Part shown: one piece after another, positions 43,511 to 52,214 of the stretch
Numbering within the stretch: the first letter of the stretch is position 1
How the letters are laid out: each line of letters begins with the position of its first letter
Assembly: GCF_000430725.1 (NCBI RefSeq)
Contig: NZ_KE387216.1
Location: 88,774-152,773 of the forward strand
Length of the DNA stretch: 64,000 nt
Direction: 5' to 3'
Source of the DNA: Azohydromonas australica DSM 1124
GTDB taxonomy: Bacteria; Pseudomonadota; Gammaproteobacteria; Burkholderiales; Burkholderiaceae_C
Notes under the pieces: model-generated
What the model was told of the DNA's origin: nothing
Database searches by the model: none
What the model saw: the letters and a program-made list of their open reading frames with translations, nothing else
Program-made: the position numbers and the translations under genes

Positions 43511-44518
43511 TTAGTCGGCCTGGATGCGCGCCTCGCGGATCACCCGCGTCCAGCGCCCCACCTCGGCCTTGACGAACTCGTCGAACTGCTCGCGCGGACC
43601 CACCGCGGGCTCCGCGCCCAGCTCGGCGAAGCGGGCCTTGACGTCCTCGGCGGCCATGGCCTTGGCGACCTCGCGCTGCAGCTTGTCGAGCACCGGCGCG
43701 GGCGTCTTCGCCGGAGCCGACAAGCCGACCCAGTGCAGCATCTGGAACTCGGGCAGCCCGGCCTCGGCGAAGGTCGGCACATCGGGCAGCTTGGGTGCGC
43801 GCCGGGTGCCCGTGACGGCCAGCGCGCGCAGCTTGCCGGCGCCCAGGAAGGCGCCGCCGGCGGTGATGCTGTCCAGCAGCACGTCGATCTCGCCGCCCAT
43901 GAGCGCGGTGATGGACTGGCCGCCGCCCTTGTAGGGCACGTGCTGCAGCTCCATGCCCGCGGTGGCGTCCAGCAGCGCCATGGCCAGGTGCGAGGTGCTG
44001 GCCACGCCGCCGCTGCCGTAGTTGAGCTTGCCCGGCTGGGCCTTGGCGGCAGTGATCAGCCCCTTGAGCGACTTGTGCGGCGAGTTGTTGGCGGTCATGA
44101 GCGCCAGCGGGGACTCGGCCACCTTCGTCACGCCGGTGAAGTCCCGCAGCGTGTCGTAGCTCAGGCGGCTGCCGTAGAGGGCCGGCGCGGTGACGAAGGG
44201 CGCGCTGTTGAACAGCAGCGTGTAGCCGTCCGCGGGCGCCTTGGCGACCTGCGCCGTGCCGATGGTGCCGCCCGCGCCCACCTTGTTCTCGACGATGAAC
44301 TGCTGGCCCAGGTTGGCGCTGAGCTTGGCGGCCAGGATGCGCGCCATCACGTCGTTGGGACCGCCCGGCGAGAAGGCCACCACGATGGTCACGGGCTTGG
44401 CGGGGTAGGCCGGCTGCGCCTGCGCCCAGGAAGCGCCGCCGGCCAGCAGCGAGGCCCCGAGCGCAAGAAGGCACCGGCGCAGCGGGGCCGGCGCGGCAGG
44501 TGGGGGCGAGTGATGCAT
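43511..44518 (-). CDS. Bug/TctC-family periplasmic binding protein (3 of 7)
   Basis: The 335-residue protein has a signal peptide ending around ASWAQAQPAYPAKP and Bug marks TIVVAFSPGGPNDVMAR, IVENKVGAGGTIGTAQ, LQHVPYKGGGQSITAL, LPDVPTFAEAGLPEF. It is the first gene of the Bug-porin-Bug unit. Its ligand is unknown. Confidence 0.92.
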   Translation of the reverse strand: MHHSPPPAAPAPLRRCLLALGASLLAGGASWAQAQPAYPAKPVTIVVAFSPGGPNDVMARILAAKLSANLGQQFIVENKVGAGGTIGTAQVAKAPADGYTLLFNSAPFVTAPALYGSRLSYDTLRDFTGVTKVAESPLALMTANNSPHKSLKGLITAAKAQPGKLNYGSGGVASTSHLAMALLDATAGMELQHVPYKGGGQSITALMGGEIDVLLDSITAGGAFLGAGKLRALAVTGTRRAPKLPDVPTFAEAGLPEFQMLHWVGLSAPAKTPAPVLDKLQREVAKAMAAEDVKARFAELGAEPAVGPREQFDEFVKAEVGRWTRVIREARIQAD

Positions 44519-44578
44519 GGGCTGTCTCCGTGGCCTGTGTGAACACGCCCACCCGGCAGGTGGGTTCGTCTGTGCGTT

Positions 44579-44605
44579 ATTGTATGAAGGTAAACTTTAG
44601 TACAA
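44579..44605 (-). promoter_or_regulatory. Possible promoter of the Bug-porin-Bug unit
   Basis: On the minus strand TTGTAC (44605-44600) and TACAAT (44584-44579) are spaced 15 bp, 61 bp before the start codon at 44518. The spacer is short, so confidence is low. Confidence 0.3.
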
Positions 44606-45102
44606 AGACTAGGGTTTGCCCTTGACCATGTCGAGCGAAGAAACAACGCTCACGCGGCCTGAAATGGCCGGTAGGTGTCATCCGGAGGAGCGAAGCGAAT
44701 GGGTTCAGGCACTGAGGTAATACAAAGTAATGGGCTTTTTGAACTCGCGGGGCAGAGGGTTCCGGCCGCGCGGCTCCGCTGGCGGGATGCAGGGCACGCG
44801 TGACGTACCGGCTGGTCCGTCCCTGGCGGGCCATCCACGCGCGACATGCCGGAGCTTAGGGAGAAAATTTGGTATTTTGGATAAATACAAGTCCAAACTA
44901 CTCGGGTAATGCCGTCGCTTTTCCGCATGGGGCAGTCCCGGCGCCGGCCCAAGCGCCCCTCTTCGTGCCTGCTGCCGGCACTGTTCAAAACCACGATCGG
45001 GCAAGAGGACAAAGCCCGGTGCGAGGGCCCTTGTCAGCGCCCCGCCGCAGCCCCCGTGGAGTCCCAGCCCAACCGGGGCCTACGTGGAAGCACGTACTTT
45101 CC

Positions 45103-45138
45103 TGGTTTTGTTTGGTCTTTTATAGTTCAACAAAACCA
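45103..45138. promoter_or_regulatory. Inverted repeat upstream of the module B amidohydrolase
   Basis: TGGTTTTGTT (45103-45112) and AACAAAACCA (45129-45138) are perfect 10-bp inverted repeats separated by 16 nt of AT-rich sequence (TTTATAG) that could hold a -10 box. It ends 44 bp before the start codon. The GntR/FCD protein encoded at 49024 is the natural candidate to bind it. Confidence 0.5.
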
Positions 45139-45182
45139 AGCACTTTTTGATGTTTGGTGTTGCACCCCCAGAACCATCCGCC

Positions 45183-46097
45183 ATGCCTTCCTGCACCTCC
45201 ACCCTGCCGGTCGATGCCCCGCTTCCACGCGGTGCCACCGACGTGCATGTCCACGTGTTCGACCCGGTCCGCTTCGCCTATGCCCAGGGGCGCAGCTACA
45301 CGCCGGGCGAAGCCGGCGTCGCGGCCTTGCGCGAACGGCATGCGCAGTTGGGCATCGAGCGCGTGGTGCTGGTGCAGCCCAGCGTCTACGGCAGCGACAA
45401 CGCCTGCCTGCTCGACGCCCTCGCGCAGCTGGGCGCCGAGCGTGGCCGCGGCATCGCCGTGGTGGACCTGGAGCGCGTGACGCGTGCTGAGCTGCTGGCG
45501 CTGCATGCCGGCGGGGTGCGCGGCATCCGGCTGAACCTGGAGGTGCGCCACGAAGCCGACCCGGCGCGCGTGCTGGCCGAGCTGCGGCGGGCCGCGGCCG
45601 TCGCCGACCTGCCGGGCTGGAACGTGCAGATCCACTGCGCCGCAGCGCTGCTGCCCACCGTGGCCCAGGCGCTGGACGCTTTCCGCGTGCCACTGGTGCT
45701 GGACCACTTCGCCGGGCTGCGCGCGGCGCACACCGACACGGCGGCGCTTCCACTGCGCGAGCTGCTGGAGCTGCTGGCCACGGGCCGCGTCTGGCTGAAG
45801 CTTTCCGGCTTCTACAAGGCTTCGAGCGACGCGCCGCACCACGCCGACCTGGCGCCGCTGGCCCGCACGCTGATCGCGGCCCGGCCGGACCGGCTGCTGT
45901 GGGGCTCGGACTGGCCGCACACCGGCGGCGGCGGGCGCGAGCGCGACCCCGCCCGCATCGAGCCCTTCCGGCAGGTGGACCTGCCCGCCAGCCTTGCGGC
46001 TCTGCGCTCCTGGACCCCCGACGCCGCGGTGCTGCACCGCATCCTGGTGAGCAATCCCGCCGGGCTCTACGGCTTCGCCGTGGACGCCGCGGCCTGA
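45183..46097 (+). CDS. Amidohydrolase-2 family protein (lactonase type; LigI/Gli-like)
   Basis: The 304-residue TIM-barrel protein has the metal-type motif ATDVHVHVFDP (His22, His24), VVLVQPSVYGSDN, NVQIHCAA, VLDHFAGLRAAH, WLKLSGFYKAS, and the terminal LLWGSDWPHTG with a catalytic aspartate. This is the pattern of 2-pyrone-4,6-dicarboxylate lactonase (LigI), 4-sulfomuconolactonase and D-galactarolactone isomerase. It therefore probably opens or isomerises a lactone of a polycarboxylic or sugar acid. It leads a six-gene series (cupin, ABM, Bug, dehydrogenase, GntR). Confidence 0.87.
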   Translation: MPSCTSTLPVDAPLPRGATDVHVHVFDPVRFAYAQGRSYTPGEAGVAALRERHAQLGIERVVLVQPSVYGSDNACLLDALAQLGAERGRGIAVVDLERVTRAELLALHAGGVRGIRLNLEVRHEADPARVLAELRRAAAVADLPGWNVQIHCAAALLPTVAQALDAFRVPLVLDHFAGLRAAHTDTAALPLRELLELLATGRVWLKLSGFYKASSDAPHHADLAPLARTLIAARPDRLLWGSDWPHTGGGGRERDPARIEPFRQVDLPASLAALRSWTPDAAVLHRILVSNPAGLYGFAVDAAA

Positions 46098-46135
46098 GCG
46101 CCGCTCCTCCATCCAACGACCTGGAGACACAGACC

Positions 46136-46555
46136 ATGACCCAACCCGACCAGCGCAAGGCCGCCGTGCTGCGCCCTTCCGAGATCAAGACGCACGACCG
46201 CGGCGGCGGCGCCAGCACCACGCCGCTGGTGGGCCCGTCGGTGGGCGCCACGGCCTTCATCAACGGCATCACGACCTTCGGGCCGGGCACCAAGATCCCC
46301 TTCCACAGCCACAACTGCGAAGAGAGCGTGATGCTGCTCGAAGGCGAGGCCATGCTGGACGTCGAAGGCCAGGAGTCGGTGCGGCTGCAACCGCTGGACA
46401 CCACCTGGCTGCCGCCCAACCTGTCGCACCGCTTCCGCAACCTCTCCGACACCCAGCCGATGAAGATCCTGTGGATCTACGCGCGGCTGGACGCCACGCG
46501 CACGCTCACCGAGAGCGGCGCGACCAACTTCGTCTCCGCGGAGCACAAGAAGTGA
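46136..46555 (+). CDS. Cupin-domain protein
   Basis: The 139-residue protein is a single cupin: IPFHSHNCEESVMLLEGEAML (metal ligands His-x-His and Glu of motif 1) and LPPNLSHRFRN (motif 2). Single-domain cupins act as isomerases, dioxygenases or sugar-acid binding proteins. Its stop overlaps the start of the ABM gene (GTGA), so they are co-translated. Confidence 0.85.
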   Translation: MTQPDQRKAAVLRPSEIKTHDRGGGASTTPLVGPSVGATAFINGITTFGPGTKIPFHSHNCEESVMLLEGEAMLDVEGQESVRLQPLDTTWLPPNLSHRFRNLSDTQPMKILWIYARLDATRTLTESGATNFVSAEHKK

Positions 46556-46851
46556 TCTTCGAAATCGCCCACATCGCCGTGAAGCCCGGCATGGAATCCG
46601 CCTTCGAGCAGGGCGTGGCCGAGGCCGCGCCGCTGTTCCAGCGCGCCAAGGGCTGCCACGGCCTGTCGCTGCAGCGCGGCATCGAAGAGCCCACGCATTA
46701 CCGCCTGGTGGTGCGCTGGGAGACGGTGGAGGACCACACGGTCCACTTCCGCAACTCCGAGGATTTCCAGAGCTGGCGCGCCCTGGTGGGCCACTGCTTC
46801 GAGAGCGCGCCTCGGGTCGAGCACGTCGCCACGGTGCTGCAGCCGTTCTGA
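46552..46851 (+). CDS. Antibiotic-biosynthesis-monooxygenase (ABM) domain protein
   Basis: The 99-residue protein matches the ABM ferredoxin-like fold: EIAHIAVKPGMESAFEQGV at the start, then YRLVVRWETVEDHTVHFRNS and SEDFQSW. Family members are cofactor-less monooxygenases or small dimeric binding proteins. The start is a GTG at 46552 overlapping the cupin stop codon; no ATG is in frame at a suitable position. Confidence 0.82.
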   Translation: MIFEIAHIAVKPGMESAFEQGVAEAAPLFQRAKGCHGLSLQRGIEEPTHYRLVVRWETVEDHTVHFRNSEDFQSWRALVGHCFESAPRVEHVATVLQPF

Positions 46852-46887
46852 GCGCGCCGACGCCACACCCCCACCGGAGACAAGTCC

Positions 46888-47862
46888 ATGAATCGACGCC
46901 TTGCCCTCGGGCTGGCGCTGGGCGCCCCTGCGCTCGCGGCGCTGCCCTCCATCGCGCTGGCCCAGGCCTATCCCCATAAACCGATCACCGTGGTCGTGCC
47001 CTTCGCCGTGGGCGGCGGCAGCGACAACGTCGCCCGCATGATCACGGCCAAGCTCACCGAGCGCACCGGCAAGAGCTTCGTCATCGACAACCGCGGTGGC
47101 GGCGGCACCAACATCGGCAACGAGGCCGCCGCGCGCGCCACGCCCGACGGCTACACGGTCCTGCTGGGCCAGTTCACGCTGTCGGTGAACCCGCACCTCT
47201 ACGCGGGGCTGCGCTACGACGTCGACAAGAGCTTCGTGCCGGTGGTGCACGTCGCCGACGCGCCCACGGTGCTGGTGGTGCCGGCATCCTCGCCGCTCAA
47301 GGACGTGGCCGGCGTGGTGGCCGCGGCCAAGGCCCGGCCGGGCAAGCTCAACTTCGGCTCCGGCGGTTCGGGCACCTCGGTGCACCTGGCCGGCGAGCTG
47401 TTCAAGCTGCAGAACAAGGTCGACCTGGTGCACATCCCCTACAAGGGCAGCGCCCCGGCGATGACGGACCTCATCGGCGGCCAGATCGAGATGATGTTCG
47501 ACACCTCGACCTCCGCGCTGCCGCACATCAAGGGCGGCAAGGTGCGCGCCCTGGGCGTGGCCGCCGGCCAGCGCCTGCGCGAGCTGCCCAACGTGCCCAC
47601 CTTCGCCGAGCAGGGCTTCAAGGACTTCGACGTGCCGGCCTGGTACGGCTTCCTCGCGCCCAAGGGCACGCCGTCGGAGGCCGTGCAGTGGCTCAACGCC
47701 GAGGTCAACGCCGTGCTCAAGGACCCGGCCGTCGTGGCCAAGCTCGATGCCATCGGCGCTGTCGCCGTGGGCGGCACGCCCGCGCAGATGGGCGAGTTCA
47801 TGAAGGCGCAGTCCGGCCGCTGGGCCAAGGTCATCAAGGACGCCGGCATCAAGCTCGACTGA
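46888..47862 (+). CDS. Bug/TctC-family periplasmic binding protein (4 of 7)
   Basis: The 324-residue protein has a Sec signal (MNRRLALGLALGAPALAALPSIALA) and Bug marks YPHKPITVVVPFAVGGGSDNVAR, VIDNRGGGGTNIGNEAA, VHIPYKGSAPAMTDLI, LPNVPTFAEQGFKDF. It lies inside module B between the ABM gene and the dehydrogenase, which points to a shared substrate. It is encoded in an operon with enzymes, not with transport membrane proteins. Confidence 0.93.
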   Translation: MNRRLALGLALGAPALAALPSIALAQAYPHKPITVVVPFAVGGGSDNVARMITAKLTERTGKSFVIDNRGGGGTNIGNEAAARATPDGYTVLLGQFTLSVNPHLYAGLRYDVDKSFVPVVHVADAPTVLVVPASSPLKDVAGVVAAAKARPGKLNFGSGGSGTSVHLAGELFKLQNKVDLVHIPYKGSAPAMTDLIGGQIEMMFDTSTSALPHIKGGKVRALGVAAGQRLRELPNVPTFAEQGFKDFDVPAWYGFLAPKGTPSEAVQWLNAEVNAVLKDPAVVAKLDAIGAVAVGGTPAQMGEFMKAQSGRWAKVIKDAGIKLD

Positions 47863-47913
47863 GCCCCGGCACCACGCATCACCCCACTTCACTTCCATCC
47901 CAAGGCATCCACC

Positions 47914-48978
47914 ATGAAGATTCTGGTTCTCCCCGGCGACGGCATCGGCCCCGAGATCGTCGAAGCGTCCGTGAACGTGCTCCAGGCCGCCGACGCCAAG
48001 TTCAAGCTGGGCTTCGAGTTCGACTACGAGGACGTGGGCTTCACCAGCCTCGAAAAGCACGGCACCACGCTGCGCGAGGAGGTGCTGCAGAAGGCCCGCG
48101 GCTACGACGGGATCATCCTGGGCACGCAGTCGCACGCCGACTACCCGGCGCCGGAAAAGGGCGGGCGCAACATCTCCGCAGCCTTCCGCGTGCTGCTCGA
48201 CCTCTACGCCAACGTGCGCCCTGCCCGCACGCGCTCCTTCCTGGAGTCGAACATGAAGCCGGGCAAGACCATGGACCTGGTGATCATGCGCGAGGCCACC
48301 GAGGGCTTCTATCCGGACCGCAACATGGCGCGCGGCTGGGGCGAGATGATGCCCAGCCCCGACATGGCCCTGTCGGTGCGCAAGATCACGCGCCACTGCA
48401 GCGAGCGCATCGCGCGCCGGGCCTTCGAGCTGGCGATGAAGCGGCGCAAGAAGGTCACGGCCATCCACAAGGCCAACAGCTTCCACATGAGCGACGGCCT
48501 GTTCCTGGAGTGCGCGCGCAACGTTGCCAAGGACTTCCCCGAAGTCGAGTTCAACGACCTGCTGGTCGATGCCACCACCGCCTACCTGGTGCGCAGCCCC
48601 GAGCGCTTCGACGTGCTGGTGGCCGAGAATTTTTATGGCGACATCCTCTCCGACCTGGCCAGCGAGCTCTCCGGCAGCCTGGGCCTGGCGGGCTCGGTGA
48701 TGGCCGGCGACGACCTCTGCTGCGCCCAGGCGCAGCACGGCTCGGCGCCCGACATCCAGGGCCAGGACAAGGCCAATCCCGTGTCGATGATCCTGTCGGT
48801 GGCGATGCTGGCGCAGTGGATGGGTGAGCACCGCAAGGTGCCGGCGCTGTTCGAGGCGGGCACGGCCATCGACGCGGCCGTGGACCGCGTGCTGGCCAAC
48901 CCCGCCACGCGCACCGCCGACCTGGGCGGCACGCTGGGCTGCAAGGCCTTCGGCGACGCGGTGGCCCGCGCGCTCTGA
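47914..48978 (+). CDS. Isocitrate/isopropylmalate-family dehydrogenase (module B copy)
   Basis: At 354 residues it has the same length as the protein from 36739 and is almost identical to it along its length, including GDGIGPEIVEASV, ANVRPARTRSF, VIMREATEGFYPDRN, AIHKANSFHMSDG and GSAPDIQGQDKANP. Differences cluster in the C-terminal third (for example DDLCCAQAQ versus DTHCCAQAQ). The two must catalyse the same type of oxidation, probably on closely related acids. It is followed by the paralogous GntR regulator. Confidence 0.9.
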   Translation: MKILVLPGDGIGPEIVEASVNVLQAADAKFKLGFEFDYEDVGFTSLEKHGTTLREEVLQKARGYDGIILGTQSHADYPAPEKGGRNISAAFRVLLDLYANVRPARTRSFLESNMKPGKTMDLVIMREATEGFYPDRNMARGWGEMMPSPDMALSVRKITRHCSERIARRAFELAMKRRKKVTAIHKANSFHMSDGLFLECARNVAKDFPEVEFNDLLVDATTAYLVRSPERFDVLVAENFYGDILSDLASELSGSLGLAGSVMAGDDLCCAQAQHGSAPDIQGQDKANPVSMILSVAMLAQWMGEHRKVPALFEAGTAIDAAVDRVLANPATRTADLGGTLGCKAFGDAVARAL

Positions 48979-49023
48979 TCGGCCGGCACCGGGCCAGCAA
49001 GGCGCATTTGCACGGGGTCGATA

Positions 49024-49974
49024 ATGACGGACATGGCACGTGGACTTTCTGAGCAGTTGGCAGCCAGCATCGAAACCTGGCTGGCCGAGGAGCAGGTGCC
49101 TGCAGGCACGCCGCTGCCCGAGCGGGCGGTGGCGGAGCGCTTGCGCGTGTCGCGCTCGCCGGTGCGCGAGGCCCTGCAACTGCTGGCGCAGCGGCAGGTC
49201 ATCGCGCCGCGTCCCGAAGGCGGTTACGCCGTCAGCGAGCGCGTGAAGACCGCGCCGGCCCTGGCCTTGCCGGCGGCCGACGAGGACGAGCCGACCTACC
49301 TGAGGATCGCCCAGGACCGCCTGGAAGGGCGGCTGCCCGAGCGGCTGACGGAAAACGAGCTCATGCGCCGCTACGAGGTGACGCGCGCCCGCCTGGCCCC
49401 GGTGCTGCGCCGCATCACCAGCGAGGGCTGGATCGAGCGGCTGCCGGGCAACGGCTGGCAGTTCCTGCCCACGCTGAGCACCGGCGCCGCCTACGACCAG
49501 GGCTACCGGCTGCGCATCCTGCTGGAGCCGGCGGCGATCCTGGAGCCCACCTGGTCGCTGGACGAGGCTGCGCTGCGCAAGTGCCGCGCCGAGCAGCAGG
49601 CGCTGGTGGACGGCGCCGCCGAGTGGGCCTCGCCCGTGCAGCTCTTCGACGCCAACTCGCGGCTGCACGAGACCGTCGCCGGTTTCTCGGGCAACGTCTT
49701 CATGGCCGATGCGCTCAAGCGCGTGAACCGGCTGCGCCGGCTCATGGAGTACCGCAAGGCCGTGGACCGCAGCGCCACCGCGCGGCGCTGCAAGGAGCAC
49801 CTGGTGCTGATCGACCTGCTGCTTTCCAACCAGCGCGAGGCGGCGGCCGACTTCATGCGGCTGCACCTGCGCGACGCCGCGCGCGAGAAGGCCGGCGGCG
49901 TCCAGCCGCAGCGTCCGGCCCAGGCGCCGGGCGCCGACGCGCTGGGCGCGCTGTTCTCGCCGAGCACCGACTGA
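49024..49974 (+). CDS. GntR/FCD regulator with two predicted winged-helix domains (module B)
   Basis: This 316-residue regulator has the same unusual architecture as the one at 35636. It has a GntR winged helix (about 8-68, PLPERAVAERLRVSRSPVRE), a second winged-helix-like segment (about 92-145, LTENELMRRYEVTRARLAPV, then ITSEGWIERLPGNGWQF), then an FCD domain with histidines in SRLHETVAG, KEHLVLIDLL and FMRLHLRD. It probably controls module B and responds to its substrate. Its position at the end of the module, after its dehydrogenase, is the reverse of module A. Confidence 0.85.
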   Translation: MTDMARGLSEQLAASIETWLAEEQVPAGTPLPERAVAERLRVSRSPVREALQLLAQRQVIAPRPEGGYAVSERVKTAPALALPAADEDEPTYLRIAQDRLEGRLPERLTENELMRRYEVTRARLAPVLRRITSEGWIERLPGNGWQFLPTLSTGAAYDQGYRLRILLEPAAILEPTWSLDEAALRKCRAEQQALVDGAAEWASPVQLFDANSRLHETVAGFSGNVFMADALKRVNRLRRLMEYRKAVDRSATARRCKEHLVLIDLLLSNQREAAADFMRLHLRDAAREKAGGVQPQRPAQAPGADALGALFSPSTD

Positions 49975-50074
49975 CGGCCCGCGCGCCCGCGCCGCCCTCA
50001 CCTACTGCAAGACCTCCAGCCAGCCCGGGCGACCGGCGCCGGCGGAGCGGCTTCACCCTCACGAATCCCACGCC

Positions 50075-51466
50075 ATGACCTCTCTCATCACCACCATCAA
50101 CCCCGCCACCGGCGCCGTGCTCAAGACCTACGAGGGCTGGACGCCGGCGCAGATCGACCAGGCCGTGGACGCCGGCCACGCCGCCGCCAGGGCCTGGGGC
50201 CTGCAGCCGCTGCCCGTGCGCGTGGCCGCGGTGCGCCGCCTGGCCCAGGTGCTGCGGCTGCAGAAGGATGCCTTCGCCCGTCTGATCACCGAGGAGATGG
50301 GCAAGCCTCTCGCCGAAGCCGCCGGCGAGCTGGAGAAATCCGCCGTCACGGCGCTGTACTACGCCGACCACGCCGAGGCGCTGCTGTCCGACGAGAAGGT
50401 CGCCATCGAGGGCGTGGACGCCTGGGTCAGCTACGAGCCCATCGGGCTGGTGCTGGCCGTGATGCCCTGGAACTTCCCGGTGTGGCAGGTGATGCGCTTC
50501 GCCATCCCGTCGCTGACCGCGGGCAACGGCGTGCTGCTCAAGCACTCGCCCAACGTCACGGGCTGCGCGCTGGCGCTGCAGAAGCTGTTCATTGACGCCG
50601 GGCTGCCCGAGCACCTGGTGACGACGCTGGTGGTGGCCGAGCCGGAAGTGCCCGCCACCATCGACCGGCTCATCGCCGACGAGCGTATCGCCGCCGTGAC
50701 GCTGACCGGCTCCAACCGTGCCGGCGCGGCCGTGGGCGCGGCGGCCGGGCGCGAGTCCAAGAAGTCGGTGCTGGAGCTGGGCGGCTCGGACGCCTTCGTC
50801 GTGCTCGACGACGCCGACGTGCCCGCTGCCGCGGCTGCGGCGGTGAAGGCCCGCTATCACAACGCCGGCCAGAGCTGCGTGTGCGCCAAGCGCTTCATCG
50901 TCTCGGCGGCAGTCGCTGAGCGCTTCACCGGGCTGTTCGTGCAAGGCGTGCGGGCGCTGGTGGTGGGCGACCCGACGGACCCCGCCACGCAGGTGGGCCC
51001 GCTGGCGCGCGGCGACCTGCGCGAGGCGCTGTTGCGGCAGATCGAGCGCTCGGTGGCCGCCGGCGGGCAACTGCTGGCCGGCGGCCGTGCGGTCGAGGGC
51101 CCGGGCTACTGGTTCGAGCCCACGGTGGTGGCGAACGCGGCGCCCGGCATGGCGGTGTTCGACGAGGAGACTTTCGGGCCGGCGGCGGCCATTGCCGTGG
51201 CGCGGGACGACGCGGACGCGATCCGGCTGGCCAACGCCACGCCCTTCGGCCTGTCGGTGAGCATCTGGACCGGCGACACCGGGCGCGGCGTGCAAGTCGC
51301 CAAGCGCATCACCACCGGTGCGGCGTTCATCAACGCCATCACCGCCTCGGATGCGCGCGTGCCCTTTGGCGGCACGAAGAAGTCGGGCTACGGGCGCGAG
51401 CTGGCCGCGGCGGGCGTGCGCGAGTTCTGCAACGTCCGCACCTACTGGGCGGCGGGCAGGGGCTAA
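50075..51466 (+). CDS. NAD(P)-dependent aldehyde dehydrogenase (succinate-semialdehyde type)
   Basis: The 463-residue aldehyde dehydrogenase has Asn133 (PWNF), the general base Glu234 (LELGGSD) and the catalytic Cys268 (AGQSCVCAKR). Overall it resembles succinate-semialdehyde dehydrogenases (GabD/Sad group), with the short N-terminus INPATGAVL. It ends module B after the GntR gene. It could oxidise the semialdehyde produced by this pathway, or the alpha-ketoglutarate semialdehyde made by the L-arabonate genes at 27-30 kb, which lack their own dehydrogenase. No evidence decides between these. Confidence 0.9.
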   Translation: MTSLITTINPATGAVLKTYEGWTPAQIDQAVDAGHAAARAWGLQPLPVRVAAVRRLAQVLRLQKDAFARLITEEMGKPLAEAAGELEKSAVTALYYADHAEALLSDEKVAIEGVDAWVSYEPIGLVLAVMPWNFPVWQVMRFAIPSLTAGNGVLLKHSPNVTGCALALQKLFIDAGLPEHLVTTLVVAEPEVPATIDRLIADERIAAVTLTGSNRAGAAVGAAAGRESKKSVLELGGSDAFVVLDDADVPAAAAAAVKARYHNAGQSCVCAKRFIVSAAVAERFTGLFVQGVRALVVGDPTDPATQVGPLARGDLREALLRQIERSVAAGGQLLAGGRAVEGPGYWFEPTVVANAAPGMAVFDEETFGPAAAIAVARDDADAIRLANATPFGLSVSIWTGDTGRGVQVAKRITTGAAFINAITASDARVPFGGTKKSGYGRELAAAGVREFCNVRTYWAAGRG

Positions 51467-51511
51467 CGGGCCTGGGGCATCGCTCCAGGGACGGGGTTCG
51501 AGCCTGCGCCG

Positions 51512-52201
51512 TCAGCCCGCATCGGTTCCCGGGCCCTGCCCAACGTGGTGCCCGGCGCGTTCTTCCGGGTCGCCCACGGTGACCCGGTCCATGCGCAGCA
51601 GCACCGCGACCACCAGCAGCGCGGCCACCGGGCCGGCGGCCGGGTAGAGGATGGCGGCCACAACGGGCGCCACCAGGATCAGGTGCCGCAGCCCGATGCT
51701 GTAGAGCAGTCCCGCCTTGCGCACGTAGTCCAGGCCCGTCGCGTGCCATTGCCGCCGCGCGGGCGAGCCCACCGGCATGCCGCCGATGAAGCCGACGTGG
51801 TTGTAGTAGCGCACGGCCATCACCGAGGACACCAGCGAGGCAAAGAGCAGGCTCAGCAGCACCAGCTCCAGCACCAGGCGCGGCGTGAACCGGACCGCGC
51901 TCGCGAACGCCTCGTGCAGCGACGGTACCGCCAGCGTCACCGTGCCCATGAGGCCGAGCGCGGCGGTGGAGGCCGTCATGGTGGCGGACATGAGCGAGTT
52001 GCGCAGCGTCTGGACCGCCAGGATCTCGCTGCCCGGCTGCGCCGATACCGCCGCGAACCAGGCTTCGCGCAGCCTGGCGTGGGCGCTGCGGGCCCACTGG
52101 CCGGGCCGATGCCGTTGCGCGAGAAACAGCCATCCTTCGTAGGCCAGCAGCACGGCCACCGTCGCGAACGCCGGCCACCAGGGCCCTTCACTTCCGGTCA
52201 T
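51512..52201 (-). CDS. DUF599-family membrane protein
   Basis: The 229-residue protein has four predicted membrane segments (about 9-27, 75-97, 108-130 and 178-200) and the DUF599 sequences VQTLRNSLMSATMTASTAAL and VMAVRYYNHVGFIGG. Function is unknown for the family. It follows the two YeeE/YedE genes by 13 bp in the same direction, so it could belong to the sulfur locus, or merely neighbour it. Confidence 0.82.
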   Translation of the reverse strand: MTGSEGPWWPAFATVAVLLAYEGWLFLAQRHRPGQWARSAHARLREAWFAAVSAQPGSEILAVQTLRNSLMSATMTASTAALGLMGTVTLAVPSLHEAFASAVRFTPRLVLELVLLSLLFASLVSSVMAVRYYNHVGFIGGMPVGSPARRQWHATGLDYVRKAGLLYSIGLRHLILVAPVVAAILYPAAGPVAALLVVAVLLRMDRVTVGDPEERAGHHVGQGPGTDAG

Positions 52202-52214
52202 GGAGCCTCATCCT

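Larger units (their letters stand above)
44519..45182. other. Divergent intergenic region between the porin unit and module B
   Basis: No gene was recognised in this 664-bp gap. It is less GC-rich than its neighbours and holds a possible minus-strand promoter at 44579-44605, a GGTATTTTGGATAAATAC stretch around 44870, and the inverted repeat at 45103. It probably carries operator sites for the module regulators. Confidence 0.5.

Noticed and set aside
46477..50001. A 1174-codon minus-strand frame across module B
   Set aside because: It runs antisense through five recognised genes and has His/Gly/Arg-rich low-complexity composition.
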